From Sphingobium faniae (lineage in GTDB: Bacteria; Pseudomonadota; Alphaproteobacteria; Sphingomonadales; Sphingomonadaceae): a DNA stretch of 64,000 nt. The number at the start of each line of letters is the position of its first letter. The first letter of the stretch is position 1. Below, one piece after another: positions 45,953-55,260 of the stretch. The stretch spans positions 1 through 64,000 of the forward strand of contig FMTU01000003.1 in the NCBI GenBank assembly GCA_900100475.1, written 5' to 3'. The notes beneath the pieces were generated by a model that searched no databases, was not told the origin of the DNA, and was given only the letters and a program-made list of their open reading frames with translations. The translations under genes were made by a program, and so were the position numbers.

Positions 45953-46629
45953 TGCGCCTTCACCTGAGCGAATCCGACCATGACCGCGTCACCGCAGCCG
46001 TGGCGGAGGCGGAGCAGGAAACCGATGGCGAGATCGTCACCATCGTCGCGCGCCGGTCCGACGCCTATCATGATGCGGGGCTGCATGGGGCGATCGGCGC
46101 CACCTTCCTTGGCCTGTCGCTCGCGGCGGCCTTTCCCACCTATCTGCGCGCGCTCGGGTCGCGGCTGCTGGGAAGCTGGGACCATGACCTGCCCGACTGG
46201 CAGATGCTGACGATGCTGTTGGGTCTGCTCATCCTCCTGTTCCTCGCCGTGCGCTATGCGCTGGCATGGATGCCGCTGCGGATGGCGCTGACGCCCGCGG
46301 CAACCAAGACACGCCGCGTCCACCGGCGAGCCATGACGCTGTTCCGCGCCGTCGCGCAAGGTCGGACGCAGGGGCGCACGGGCGTGCTCATCTATCTCTC
46401 GCTGGACGAGCATCGGGCGGAAATCGTCGCGGATAGCGCCATCAATGAGAAAGTCGCCGCCGATATATGGGGCGCCGCCATGGCGGCGATGATCGACGCG
46501 GTGCGCGACGGACGTCCCGGCGAAGGCATGGCGGCGGCGGTGACTCAGGTGGGCGCGGTTCTCGCCGAACATTTCCCCAAGAGCCAGGACAATCCCAATG
46601 AACTGCCCGACAGGCTGATCGAGCTATGA
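45952..46629 (+). CDS. TPM-domain membrane protein
   Basis: 225 residues from ATG at 45952, overlapping the stop of the preceding gene (TGATG). The frame starts MRLHLSESDHDRVTAAVAEA, a TPM-like beginning. Two membrane helices lie mid-protein (FLGLSLAAAFPTYLRALG and MLTMLLGLLILLFLAVRYAL), and the rest matches TPM proteins (TGVLIYLSLDEHRAEIVADS). It is a second TPM protein next to LemA and probably works with the first. Confidence 0.85.
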   Translation: MRLHLSESDHDRVTAAVAEAEQETDGEIVTIVARRSDAYHDAGLHGAIGATFLGLSLAAAFPTYLRALGSRLLGSWDHDLPDWQMLTMLLGLLILLFLAVRYALAWMPLRMALTPAATKTRRVHRRAMTLFRAVAQGRTQGRTGVLIYLSLDEHRAEIVADSAINEKVAADIWGAAMAAMIDAVRDGRPGEGMAAAVTQVGAVLAEHFPKSQDNPNELPDRLIEL

Positions 46630-47168
46630 GCGAACAGGATATGGCGACGGCCGAAGAGACGATGTGGGCCGGCCGCTTCATCACCGCGAAGAAGCGCGGG
46701 CGGTGGGAATATGTCAGCCGGGCGCGGAACATCAGGGCGGCCGTCGTCCTCGCCATCGACGAGGATGCGAAGGGCCGTCACGTCATTCTGGTCGATCAGT
46801 TCCGCGTGCCGCTGGGCAGGCGATGCATCGAATTGCCCGCCGGTCTCGTCGGCGATGAACAGGCCGGCGAACATGCCGCCGACGCCGCCGCCCGCGAACT
46901 GGAGGAAGAAACCGGCTATCGCGCGGGCCGCATGGAGTCGCTGGGGGAATTTAACAGTTCGCCCGGCATGGTGTCGGAGAGCTTCACGCTTTTCCGCGCG
47001 CACGACCTGCAAAAGACGGGCGACGGCGGCGGCGTCGACGGGGAAGACATCCACGCCCATCGGGTTCCCCTCGACGGTCTCGCGGCGCAGATCAGCTCAT
47101 GGCGGGCGGATGGCTATGCGATGGACGTCAAACTGTTGCTGCTGCTGGGCGCAGGGATGGTTGGTTAG
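46626..47168 (+). CDS. NUDIX hydrolase, ADP-ribose pyrophosphatase-like
   Basis: 180 residues. The Nudix box GDEQAGEHAADAAARELEEETGY (cut here to AARELEEETGY) has the REx2EExG core. The N-terminal WEYVSRARN and the VDQFRVPLGRRCIELPAG region resemble ADP-ribose or nucleoside diphosphate sugar pyrophosphatases. Exact substrate unknown. It overlaps the second TPM gene by 4 bp and may be cotranscribed with lemA-TPM-TPM. Confidence 0.88.
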   Translation: MSEQDMATAEETMWAGRFITAKKRGRWEYVSRARNIRAAVVLAIDEDAKGRHVILVDQFRVPLGRRCIELPAGLVGDEQAGEHAADAAARELEEETGYRAGRMESLGEFNSSPGMVSESFTLFRAHDLQKTGDGGGVDGEDIHAHRVPLDGLAAQISSWRADGYAMDVKLLLLLGAGMVG

Positions 47169-47200
47169 GCGATTCCGGTTTCGGCCGCGGATCAGACGGC

Positions 47201-47587
47201 TCAACGCTGCGGCAGCAGATCCAGATTACGCGAGGCCGCTATCGCCCGGATGCGTCCGGGACGAGGCATGGACCTGATCGCGATTTCCGCGACGTCGCCC
47301 GCGCTGAAAAGCTCCACATTGCCGACGTCGAAGATGCGCTGACCGAAGCTTTGGGTGATGCGGACGCTGCGGATGCTGGTGAGTGCGATTTCGGTGCGCT
47401 GTTTGGCCAGCAGGCCGCGCTCCATCAGCACTTCGCGCTCGCTGAGAGCCAGCCGCTCGCCCTTGCACATCAACCACCACACGCCGATGGCGAGGATGCC
47501 TGCCACCGAAATCAACAGCAGCAGGAAGAGGAAAGGGTGCGCCCGGAACATCGCAGGATGCTCGTCATACAGCCATGTTTCGCTCAT
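47201..47587 (-). CDS. PH-domain (bPH2-like) membrane protein
   Basis: 128 residues from ATG at 47587 (MSETWLYDEHPAMFRAHP). A hydrophobic block (FLFLLLLISVAGILAIGVWWL) is followed by a bacterial PH-like beta domain containing ERLALSEREVLMERGLL, TSIRSVRITQSFGQRIFDVG and GRIRAIAA. This is the YdbS/bPH2 arrangement. Function unknown. It converges with the NUDIX gene. Confidence 0.8.
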   Translation of the reverse strand: MSETWLYDEHPAMFRAHPFLFLLLLISVAGILAIGVWWLMCKGERLALSEREVLMERGLLAKQRTEIALTSIRSVRITQSFGQRIFDVGNVELFSAGDVAEIAIRSMPRPGRIRAIAASRNLDLLPQR

Positions 47588-47712
47588 CGCTCGCTCCTCG
47601 GGGCCGCGTCGGCTTCGCATGGCGGGCGCCATGCCGTCAAGCGGGGGCTTCCGGCGCGTTAACCGGATTTTTTCATCCTGATTCTACATTGCCTACATGA
47701 AAGGCAAGGATC

Positions 47713-48282
47713 ATGGCCCAGGGCTTGTACGACATTGACGACCGCAAGGCAGGGCGCTTCACCCTGCATGAAGGGGACCGGGAGAAGCGGCGGAGCGGAT
47801 TGCCGCTGACGGCGCTGCTTCTGGCGCTGCTGGGCGGCGCGGCCGCGATCCTCGCCATCGGGCCGCAACTGCTGTGGGCGCAGCCCGACTCACGCCATGG
47901 CTCACGCGGCTTTGGCGGTATCGTCATCAACACGACCTTCGACATGTGCGGCAGCGGGAAGCGCGGAGCGGCCTGCGTGATGTCGCCCCGGGAATTTTCC
48001 TACGGGAATACGACCTATTATCTGTCCGACATCCGCGCGCCCGACGGCCAATACCCCGTCTGCGACGCGGAAGCCCAACTGGCGGGCAAGGCGCAGCGGA
48101 CCTTTATCGGCATCCTTAACGGCGGCGCGTTCGAATCGCTGCCCGATCCCGCCGATTCCGACCCGGCCGCGCGTATCCTGATGCGCGACGGCGTCTCCAT
48201 CGGCCAGATCATGATCGCCAAGGGCGTGGCCCAGCCATGGGCGCCCCAACGCTATAACTGGTGCGCCCACGCCAGCGCTTGA
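47713..48282 (+). CDS. Membrane-anchored protein with degenerate staphylococcal-nuclease-like domain
   Basis: 189 residues. A cytoplasmic N-terminus with many Arg/Lys leads to one membrane helix (LTALLLALLGGAAAILAIG, about 32-50). The rest resembles the SNase/thermonuclease fold: a loop with FSYGNTTYYLSDIRAPDG, a later CDAEAQLAGKAQ helix and IAKGVAQPW. In active enzymes the loop reads like IDAPE, with a metal-binding Asp; here it is IRAPD, and other catalytic positions are unclear. I expect a non-catalytic or altered domain facing the periplasm. The fold match is by pattern only. Confidence 0.6.
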   Translation: MAQGLYDIDDRKAGRFTLHEGDREKRRSGLPLTALLLALLGGAAAILAIGPQLLWAQPDSRHGSRGFGGIVINTTFDMCGSGKRGAACVMSPREFSYGNTTYYLSDIRAPDGQYPVCDAEAQLAGKAQRTFIGILNGGAFESLPDPADSDPAARILMRDGVSIGQIMIAKGVAQPWAPQRYNWCAHASA

Positions 48283-48386
48283 AGGTCGCCCCCAAAGCGT
48301 TCGAAGCAGGTGGAACATCTGCTGGCTCGGAAAACGCGTCAAACCGAAAAACTGAAGCAACCGAGCCGATGCGATCGGATCGGCCC

Positions 48387-48487
48387 TAGAGTCGTTCCGG
48401 TTCTGATTGAACCGAAACGACTCTAAATTATCCTTTGATTACCGTGATTTCCGAGTCGCCAGATGATTCCATCCGGCTCGAAATCAC
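48387..48487. repeat. Two adjacent intergenic hairpins, REP-like
   Basis: First hairpin 48387-48425: TAGAGTCGTT and its complement AACGACTCTA form a 10-bp stem, with GGTTC/GAACC inside. Second hairpin 48444-48487: GTGATTTC pairs with GAAATCAC, extended by GAG/CTC. They fill the gap between the convergent nuclease-like gene and lepA. Palindromic intergenic units of this look recur in sphingomonad genomes. They may end transcription from both sides or be non-autonomous mobile repeats. Confidence 0.6.
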
Positions 48488-48488
48488 T

Positions 48489-50294
48489 CTAGCTTTCGTC
48501 GCCCATGCGGAGCGCGGCGATGAAGGCTTCCTGCGGAATCTGGACGGATCCATATTCGCGCATCCGCTTCTTGCCCTCCTTCTGCTTTTCAAGGAGCTTT
48601 TTCTTGCGGCTGATGTCGCCGCCATAGCATTTGGCGGTCACGTCCTTGCGCATCGCCGCGATGGTTTCGCGGGCGATCACCTTGCCGCCGATCGCCGCCT
48701 GAATCGGAATCTTGAACAGGTGACGAGGGATCAGGTCCTTCAGCCGCTCGCACATGCCGCGTCCGCGCGACTCGGCGGTGCCCCGATGGACGATCATGCT
48801 GAGCGCGTCGACCGGCTCATTGTTGACAAGGATGCTCATCTTGACGAGATCGCCCTCCCGCGTGCCGATCTGATGATAGTCGAAGCTGGCATAGCCGCGC
48901 GAAATGGACTTCAGCCGGTCATAGAAATCGAACACCACTTCGTTGAGCGGCAGTTCATAGGTCACCTGCGCGCGGCCGCCGACATAGGTGAGGTTCTTCT
49001 GGATGCCGCGCCGGTCCTGACAGAGCTTCAGGATCGAGCCGAGATATTCGTCGGGGCAGTAAATCACCGCCTCGATCCACGGCTCCTCGATAAGGTCGAT
49101 ATAGTTGGCGTCCGGCATGTCGGCGGGGTTGTGAAGGTGCCGGGTCGAGCCGTCGTTCATATGAATCTCATAGACCACCGACGGCGCGGTGGTGATGAGG
49201 TCGAGATCATATTCCCGCGTCAGCCGCTCCTGGATGATTTCCAGGTGCAGCAAGCCGAGGAACCCGCAGCGAAAGCCAAAGCCCAGCGCGGCGCTCGTCT
49301 CCATCTCGAAGGAAAAGGACGCGTCGTTGAGCCGCAGCTTGCTGATCGAATCGCGCAGCTTCTCGAAATCATTGGCATCGACCGGGAAGAGGCCGCAGAA
49401 CACCACCGGCTGCACTTCCTTGAAGCCCGGCAGCGGTTCTTTCGCGGGGTTCTTCACCGTGGTGATCGTGTCGCCGACTCGGGTCTGGCTGATGTCCTTG
49501 ATCTGCGCGGTGATGAAGCCGATTTCGCCGGGGCCAAGCTCCGCCAGTTGCTCGATCTTCGGGCGGAAACAGCCCACGCGGTCGATCAGATGTTCGGTGC
49601 CGCCAATCATGAACTTGATCTGCTGGCCCTTTTTGAGGACGCCGTTCATCACGCGGACGAGGATGACGACGCCCAGATAGGGGTCGTACCAGCTATCGAC
49701 CAGCATCGCTTCCAGCGGGGCGTCGCGGTCGCCCTGGGGCGCGGGAATCTTCGCGACCACCGCTTCGAGGATGTCGTCGATGCCGATGCCGGACTTGGCC
49801 GACGCCAGCACCGCCTCCGACGCGTCGAGACCGATCACCTCCTCGATCTCCGCCTTCACCTTCTCCGGCTCGGCGGCGGGCAGGTCGATCTTGTTGATGA
49901 CGGGCACGATCTCATGATCATGTTCGATGGACTGGTAGACATTGGCGAGCGTCTGCGCCTCCACCCCCTGCGCGGCGTCGACCACCAGCAGCGCGCCTTC
50001 GCAGGCGGCCAGCGACCGGCTCACCTCATAGGCGAAGTCGACATGGCCCGGCGTGTCCATGAGGTTCAACTTATAGGTCTCGCCATTTTTGGCGACATAG
50101 TCGAGACGCACGGTCTGCGCCTTGATGGTGATGCCGCGCTCCTTTTCGATATCCATATTGTCGAGAACCTGCGCCGACATTTCACGGTCGGTCAGGCCCC
50201 CGGTGCGCTGGATCAGGCGGTCGGCCAGAGTCGACTTGCCATGGTCGATATGCGCGATGATCGAGAAGTTACGGATATGCGAAAGATCGGTCAT
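48489..50294 (-). CDS. lepA: Elongation factor 4 (LepA)
   Basis: 601 residues, the standard size. GTPase motifs are [13 protein letters not shown] (G1), DTPGHVDF (G3), and [13 protein letters not shown] (G4). Then come the EF4 domains II, III and V, and the unique C-terminal domain with [20 protein letters not shown]. It acts on stalled or newly initiating ribosomes. The ATG at 50294 is 180 bp from the divergent CsgG-like gene. Confidence 0.97.
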   Translation of the reverse strand: MTDLSHIRNFSIIAHIDHGKSTLADRLIQRTGGLTDREMSAQVLDNMDIEKERGITIKAQTVRLDYVAKNGETYKLNLMDTPGHVDFAYEVSRSLAACEGALLVVDAAQGVEAQTLANVYQSIEHDHEIVPVINKIDLPAAEPEKVKAEIEEVIGLDASEAVLASAKSGIGIDDILEAVVAKIPAPQGDRDAPLEAMLVDSWYDPYLGVVILVRVMNGVLKKGQQIKFMIGGTEHLIDRVGCFRPKIEQLAELGPGEIGFITAQIKDISQTRVGDTITTVKNPAKEPLPGFKEVQPVVFCGLFPVDANDFEKLRDSISKLRLNDASFSFEMETSAALGFGFRCGFLGLLHLEIIQERLTREYDLDLITTAPSVVYEIHMNDGSTRHLHNPADMPDANYIDLIEEPWIEAVIYCPDEYLGSILKLCQDRRGIQKNLTYVGGRAQVTYELPLNEVVFDFYDRLKSISRGYASFDYHQIGTREGDLVKMSILVNNEPVDALSMIVHRGTAESRGRGMCERLKDLIPRHLFKIPIQAAIGGKVIARETIAAMRKDVTAKCYGGDISRKKKLLEKQKEGKKRMREYGSVQIPQEAFIAALRMGDES

Positions 50295-50474
50295 GAAACG
50301 GGCCGATAGCAGCAGTTTTACAGGCTGTCAGCCAGTCTCGGACATGACGATAATCACAATCGGATCGGCGACCTCCGCTTGAACCGCCAAATGATTGTGA
50401 TAGAACGCAATGCAAAGACAGGGTTGCGCGTAATCGGACAGGATATTCTGCAACTTTTTTGGGGGTTTTCGACA

Positions 50475-51245
50475 ATGCAGCGTTTCACGAAATTCCTGGC
50501 GGCCGCCGCGGGTCTGGCGATGGTGGCGTCGCCCGCCATGGCCGCCGACAAGGGTTCGTCCGCCCGTCAGGCTCAGGCCAAGAAGCAGATGGAAATCCCC
50601 CGCTGCACCAAAAGGCTGGGCACGGTGGCCATCGTCGAGCCGGACAACCAGTGGTGGCGCGAACTGAGCTTGGGCAGCCCCGAAGCGATCATCAAGCTGT
50701 TCGTGCAGCAGTCGGGCTGCTTTGGCCTCGTCAATCGCGGCCGTTCGATGGCGAGCCGCAACATGGAACGCGCCATGGCGGATTCGGGTGAATTGCAGGC
50801 AGGCTCCAACCTTGGCAAGGGTCAGGTGAAGGCGGCGGACTATTTCCTCCAGCCCGATATCGTCACCACCAACAGCAACAGCGGCGGCAATGCGCTGGGC
50901 GGCCTGGTCGGCGGCTTCCTGGGCGGGCGGACGCTGGGCGCGCTGGCTGGCGGCATCTCCGTCAAGAAGAAGGAAGCCAATGTCACCCTGTCGATCGTGA
51001 ACGCGCGCACGACCGAGGAAGAAGCGATGACCGAAGGCTATTTCCGCAAGTCGGACCTCAGCTTCGGCGGCGGTGGCGGCATCGGCTGGATGGGCGGTCT
51101 CGCCGCGGCCGGCGGTGGCGGCTATCAGAACACCGAAATCGGCCAGGTGATCGTGCTCGCCTATCTGGATGCCTATACCAAGCTGGTGACGCAGCTTGGC
51201 GGTCTGCCGGCGAATGCGGCGGCGGCGGCTCCGGTCGCGCAATAA
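50475..51245 (+). CDS. Exported CsgG-like protein
   Basis: 256 residues from ATG at 50475. A signal peptide (LAAAAGLAMVASPAMAAD) starts it, without a lipobox. The body resembles the CsgG/HfaB family: RLGTVAIVEPDNQWWRE, FVQQSGCFGLVNRG, a KAADYFLQPDIVT segment, a Gly-rich loop, and VTLSIVNARTTEEEA. CsgG forms an outer-membrane channel for curli; this one lacks the lipid anchor and stands alone without curli genes, so its role differs or is unknown. A strong terminator follows. Confidence 0.65.
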   Translation: MQRFTKFLAAAAGLAMVASPAMAADKGSSARQAQAKKQMEIPRCTKRLGTVAIVEPDNQWWRELSLGSPEAIIKLFVQQSGCFGLVNRGRSMASRNMERAMADSGELQAGSNLGKGQVKAADYFLQPDIVTTNSNSGGNALGGLVGGFLGGRTLGALAGGISVKKKEANVTLSIVNARTTEEEAMTEGYFRKSDLSFGGGGGIGWMGGLAAAGGGGYQNTEIGQVIVLAYLDAYTKLVTQLGGLPANAAAAAPVAQ

Positions 51246-51260
51246 GCGCAACGCATGGAA

Positions 51261-51304
51261 TGAGAAAGGGGCGCAGCCGGATACCCGGCGGCGCCCCTTT
51301 CTCA
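51261..51304. terminator. Terminator after the CsgG-like gene
   Basis: A perfect 14-bp outer stem (TGAGAAAGGGGCGC) with GC-rich inner pairing (CCGG/CCGG). T-runs on both strands let it end the CsgG-like gene and the convergent acyltransferase gene. Confidence 0.85.
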
Positions 51305-51374
51305 TGGAGCGGATAAATCCGGCCGCTATTCGCCAGCCGCCGCTCAGGCCGCGGCTTGCCGCCGGATATCTTCT

Positions 51375-52412
51375 CTATGTCCGGCTGGGCGCGGCATCGG
51401 GAAGCGCGGCGCGGGTCCGGCCACGCCACCAGCCAAGGATCGCTTCCCCGGCAGGGCGCTCCACCAGACGGTTGATCGCCGTCCCCAGAAACAGCGCGAC
51501 GAGGAAGGCGGTCGCGAATCCGATCCACGGGCTATAACCGGCGTCCGCCATGCGCAGCATCACGACAAAGCCGACATGCTGATGGATGAGGTAGAAGGAA
51601 TAGCTGATCCCACCTATCCACACGAGCGGGCGCAGCGCCACGAAGCGCAGCCGCCCGACGATCATCGCGGCGAAGGCGACCATCAGGATGGCGGCCACGA
51701 CGGTCACATCCCATGTCTCCATCGTCGCCACCGACAAAAGCGCGAGCGCGGCATAGAGCGTCTGTTGCCGCCACGTTCGCTGCCCCGCCCAGATACGATA
51801 GGCGAGCATCCCGATCACGAAAAAGGGCGTATAGCGCAGCACGAACAACATCACCATGCGCTCAGGCATGTCGGGCCAGACATGGAACAGCCAGCGCAGG
51901 ACCAGCCACGCCGCCAGCACCGGCTCCAGCCGCCCGATGCCAAACCACTTCCAGATCAAGATCATGCAGAAATAGAAAGCGATCTCCACCGTCAGCGTCC
52001 AATAGGCGCCGTCCACTTCCGGCAGGAAAGCAAAGCCCTGGAGCATGGTGAAGTTGGCGGCGATGGCGAGCGGCCCGACGAGAAGCTGGGTCGCCTGCGC
52101 CAGATATTCGATCGACAGCGTCAACAGCATCGCCACCAGATAGGCGGGATAGAGGCGCGCCACGCGGTTGACCACGAAGTCGGGCACCGTGCGGATGCGA
52201 TCCAGCGTGAAGAAAATTGCGAAGCCCGAAATGCAGAAGAAGAGCAACACCCGATAATTACCGCCCGGAAAGCTGAACGGCACATGCTTCGCCTGCGGAA
52301 ACAGTTCGTGGAAACGCGTGGAATAATGGAAGATCAACACACATAGCGCACCGATCCCGCGCAAAGCGTCCAGTTCTGAAAGCCGAGTACGCGGGGAGGG
52401 AGGCGGGGCCAT
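51375..52412 (-). CDS. Acyltransferase 3 family membrane protein
   Basis: 345 residues from ATG at 52412. About ten membrane helices. The catalytic His is in LDALRGIGALCVLIFHYS, with the R-rich and SYSFYLIHQHVGF motifs of the OafA/YrhL family. These enzymes O-acylate cell-surface sugars. There is no SGNH esterase domain. Substrate unknown. It converges on the CsgG-like gene and lies beyond the adk end of the ribosomal operon. Confidence 0.88.
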   Translation of the reverse strand: MAPPPSPRTRLSELDALRGIGALCVLIFHYSTRFHELFPQAKHVPFSFPGGNYRVLLFFCISGFAIFFTLDRIRTVPDFVVNRVARLYPAYLVAMLLTLSIEYLAQATQLLVGPLAIAANFTMLQGFAFLPEVDGAYWTLTVEIAFYFCMILIWKWFGIGRLEPVLAAWLVLRWLFHVWPDMPERMVMLFVLRYTPFFVIGMLAYRIWAGQRTWRQQTLYAALALLSVATMETWDVTVVAAILMVAFAAMIVGRLRFVALRPLVWIGGISYSFYLIHQHVGFVVMLRMADAGYSPWIGFATAFLVALFLGTAINRLVERPAGEAILGWWRGRTRAALPDAAPSRT

Positions 52413-52461
52413 GCCTGCCCATAGCAATGGAACAGCAACAAATCCGTTAATATCGAGGTTA

Positions 52462-53013
52462 TCAGCGGATTAACCGTCTTTCCGGCTCCTGTCGTCGAGG
52501 GATGGCTGGCCCTGCGGAACCGGAGCTTTCCGCCGCCGGCCGGAGACTCGCGCGTTGTTCGGCGAGAACCTTGTCGATCATCGGCGCGATGACGTGAAGG
52601 CCATCCTGCCTGTAGCCGCCGACATGATAGTTCAGGGCGATCCGTGACCCGCGCTCGACAGGCGTGATCGTGAAATCCAGCGTGCCGGTCACCGCTTCGG
52701 CTTGCTGCGACCCAAGCGCGCCCGCAAGGCGCAATTGCCGTCCGGGCGCGGCGTAAAGGACACGACCATGCTCAACGCTGCCGTCCGGCTCGCCGCCATA
52801 TTCGACTATAGCCTCGCAAAAACAGCCGCCTGCGCGCGCGTCGATCCGCATGTTCGCTGCGTCACCGCTATAGCTGTGCTGGCCGTTCCACCAGCGGGCG
52901 GGCTGTATCAGCAGCGCGCAGGCTGCATCCGCATCCGCCGCCAGCACCTCGGATCGCGCCGGAGCGGTCGCGAGGCCAATCCCGGTGAGCAAAAGCATGA
53001 GCCATTTGTGCAT
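52462..53013 (-). CDS. Exported SRPBCC-like protein
   Basis: 183 residues. A signal peptide (WLMLLLTGIGLATAPARS) precedes a domain with a SRPBCC/polyketide-cyclase-like pattern: AACALLIQPARWWNGQHSYS at the start, GRVLYAAPGRQLRL, VTGTLDFTITPVERGSRIAL, and a C-terminal helix PMIDKVLAEQRASL. Pro/Ser/Arg-rich tail. This is the fold used for hydrophobic ligands or for heat-shock-type Aha1 proteins. Role unknown. It follows adk by about 40 bp and may be read with the ribosomal operon. Confidence 0.65.
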   Translation of the reverse strand: MHKWLMLLLTGIGLATAPARSEVLAADADAACALLIQPARWWNGQHSYSGDAANMRIDARAGGCFCEAIVEYGGEPDGSVEHGRVLYAAPGRQLRLAGALGSQQAEAVTGTLDFTITPVERGSRIALNYHVGGYRQDGLHVIAPMIDKVLAEQRASLRPAAESSGSAGPAIPRRQEPERRLIR

Positions 53014-53052
53014 GAAGCCCCCTCCCCTGCATCAGGAGAGGGGAAGAATAGC

Positions 53053-53709
53053 TCAGGCGGGCTTGCCGTCCAGGATCGCGGCGACCGCTGCCGTCACATC
53101 CTGCATATCCGCCATGCCGTCGACGCGGCTGACGATGCCGCGCGCTTCGTAAATGGGCAGGATGGGCGCGGTCTTGGCGCGATATTCAGCCATGCGGGTG
53201 CGGACGGTTTCTTCATTGTCGTCCGGACGGCGCTTGAAGTCATGGCCGTGGCATTTGTCGCACTCGCCCTCGATCTTCGGCTTTTTGAAGACGTCATGAT
53301 AGCCTTCGCCACAGGTGGCGCAGGTGAAACGGCCGGTGATGCGTTCGACCAGCGCGTCCTCATCCACTCCCAGTTCGATCACATGATCGAGCGTGCGGCT
53401 GCGGTCGGCGAGAATCGTGTCGAGCGAGTGAGCCTGCGCCTCGGTCCGGGGATAGCCGTCGAAGATGACGCCCGTATCCGCCGGCAGCGCGTCGAGCGCC
53501 TCGCCGATGATGCCCGACACGATCTCATCCGACACCAGTTCGCCCGCTTCCATCACGGCCTTGGCCTTGAGGCCAATGGGTGTCCCCGCCTTCACCGCAG
53601 CGCGCAGCATGTCGCCGGTCGAAAGCTGAACCATGCCCCGGTCTTCCACCAGCCGGCTGGCCTGCGTCCCCTTGCCAGCGCCCGGAGGGCCAAGCAGAAT
53701 GATATTCAT
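53053..53709 (-). CDS. adk: Adenylate kinase
   Basis: 218 residues from ATG at 53709 (MNIILLGPPGAGKGTQA); GTG/ATG at 53718 would add three residues. P-loop GPPGAGKGT is at residues 7-15. The LID has four Cys (CATCGEGYHDVF, CDKCHG), a zinc site as in many Gram-positive and some alphaproteobacterial enzymes. It balances ATP, ADP and AMP. It is the last gene of the visible spc operon, 56 bp after secY. Confidence 0.97.
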   Translation of the reverse strand: MNIILLGPPGAGKGTQASRLVEDRGMVQLSTGDMLRAAVKAGTPIGLKAKAVMEAGELVSDEIVSGIIGEALDALPADTGVIFDGYPRTEAQAHSLDTILADRSRTLDHVIELGVDEDALVERITGRFTCATCGEGYHDVFKKPKIEGECDKCHGHDFKRRPDDNEETVRTRMAEYRAKTAPILPIYEARGIVSRVDGMADMQDVTAAVAAILDGKPA

Positions 53710-53764
53710 TGCGCGCATACTCCCCTTGTCTTGCGCCCGTTCGCCTTGTGCCTGCGTCTGCGCC

Positions 53765-55129
53765 CTAGCGCATCCGGCCCTTGAGCTTCGCCTTCTTGAT
53801 CAGATCGCCATATTGATGGGCGAGCAGATGGCTCTGGATTTGGGTCACGGTATCGACCGTCACATTGACGACGATCAGCAGGCTCGTGCCCCCCAGATAG
53901 AAGGGGATGCCCGCCCGCGCGATCGCGAATTCCGGCACCAGGCAGATGAAGGCCAGATAGGCCGCACCGATCACGGTGATCCGCGTCAGCACATAGTCGA
54001 GATAATTTTCCGTGTTCTTGCCCGGACGGATGCCGGGGATGAATCCGCCATTGCGCTTGAGATTGTCGGCCGTTTCTTCCGGGTTGAACACCACGGCGGT
54101 GTAGAAGAAGCAGAAGAAGACGATGCCAAGGCCATAAAGCCCCATATAGACCGGGCTGCCATGGGCCAGATACTGGTTCAGCGTCAGCACCAGATCGCCG
54201 AGCCTGCTTTCCCCCGCCACGGTCTGTCCCGCGAATTGCGAGATGGTGAGCGGCAGCAGCAGCAGCGAGGAGGCGAAGATCGGCGGGATCACGCCAGCGG
54301 TATTGACCTTGAGCGGCAGATGGCTGCGGTCCGCCTGCATGATGCCCTGCCGCGTCTGCCGCTTGGGATACTGGATCAGCACGCGGCGCTGCGCCCGCTC
54401 CATATAACAGATCAACAGCACCAGACCGAGCGCCAGCACGATGATCAGCATGATGAGCAGGCCGGAGATCGAGCCTTCGCGCCCGGACTTGAAAAGGTTG
54501 CCCAGCGTCACCGGAAGCTGGGCGACGATGCCCGCCATGATGATGAGCGATACGCCGTTGCCGATCCCGCGCGACGTGATCTGTTCGCCCAGCCACATCA
54601 GGAACATGGTGCCACCGATCAGCGAGACCACGGCTGCGACGCGGAACAACATCCCGGGATCGACCACCGCCTGCACGCCGGACTGCGCGCCGAAGCTTTC
54701 AAGGCCGACGGCGATGAAATAGCCCTGCACGGCGGTCAGGCCGACCGTGCCGTAGCGGGTATATTGGTTGAGCTTCTTGCGGCCGCTTTCGCCTTCCTTC
54801 TTGATCGCCGCCAGCTTGGGCGAGAGGGAAGCGGCCAACTGCACCACGATCGACGCGGTGATGTAGGGCATGACGCCCAGCGCAATGAGGCTCATGCGCG
54901 AAAGGCTGCCACCCGAGAAGGTGTTGAAGATGTCGAGGATGCCGCCGCTGGTCTGGCTGTAAAGCTGCGACAACGCCGTCGGGTCGATACCCGGCAGCGG
55001 CACGAAGCTTAAAAAGCGAAAGACGATCAGCGCGCCCAGCGTGAACCACAGGCGCTTCTTGAGGTCGGTCGCCTGGCTGAATTTCGCCAGGCTGAGATTG
55101 GATGCGAGCTGGTCGGCTCTCGATGCCAT
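53765..55129 (-). CDS. secY: Preprotein translocase subunit SecY
   Basis: 454 residues with ten membrane helices. Family motifs are VPLPGIDPTALSQL, LALGVMPYITASIVVQL, GTMFLMWLGEQITSRGIGNG and the plug and pore regions. It forms the channel for protein export, with SecE and SecG elsewhere. It lies between rplO and adk in the spc operon, but after a 186-bp gap that holds a strong hairpin. Confidence 0.97.
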   Translation of the reverse strand: MASRADQLASNLSLAKFSQATDLKKRLWFTLGALIVFRFLSFVPLPGIDPTALSQLYSQTSGGILDIFNTFSGGSLSRMSLIALGVMPYITASIVVQLAASLSPKLAAIKKEGESGRKKLNQYTRYGTVGLTAVQGYFIAVGLESFGAQSGVQAVVDPGMLFRVAAVVSLIGGTMFLMWLGEQITSRGIGNGVSLIIMAGIVAQLPVTLGNLFKSGREGSISGLLIMLIIVLALGLVLLICYMERAQRRVLIQYPKRQTRQGIMQADRSHLPLKVNTAGVIPPIFASSLLLLPLTISQFAGQTVAGESRLGDLVLTLNQYLAHGSPVYMGLYGLGIVFFCFFYTAVVFNPEETADNLKRNGGFIPGIRPGKNTENYLDYVLTRITVIGAAYLAFICLVPEFAIARAGIPFYLGGTSLLIVVNVTVDTVTQIQSHLLAHQYGDLIKKAKLKGRMR

Positions 55130-55260
55130 CTTGGCTGCCCTTCAAATCACTCTTGCCCGAAACGGAGCCGGGCCGGAATCGCTAACCCCTTAGCGGCAGG
55201 GAAGCGCCCTGTCGAATGGGGAGTTGCCATCCGCGACGAATGGCCTTCCCGATACGCATA

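Noticed and set aside
48435..50309. A 624-residue plus-strand frame
   Set aside because: Antisense of lepA; it has the His/Asp/Arg-rich look of a shadow frame.
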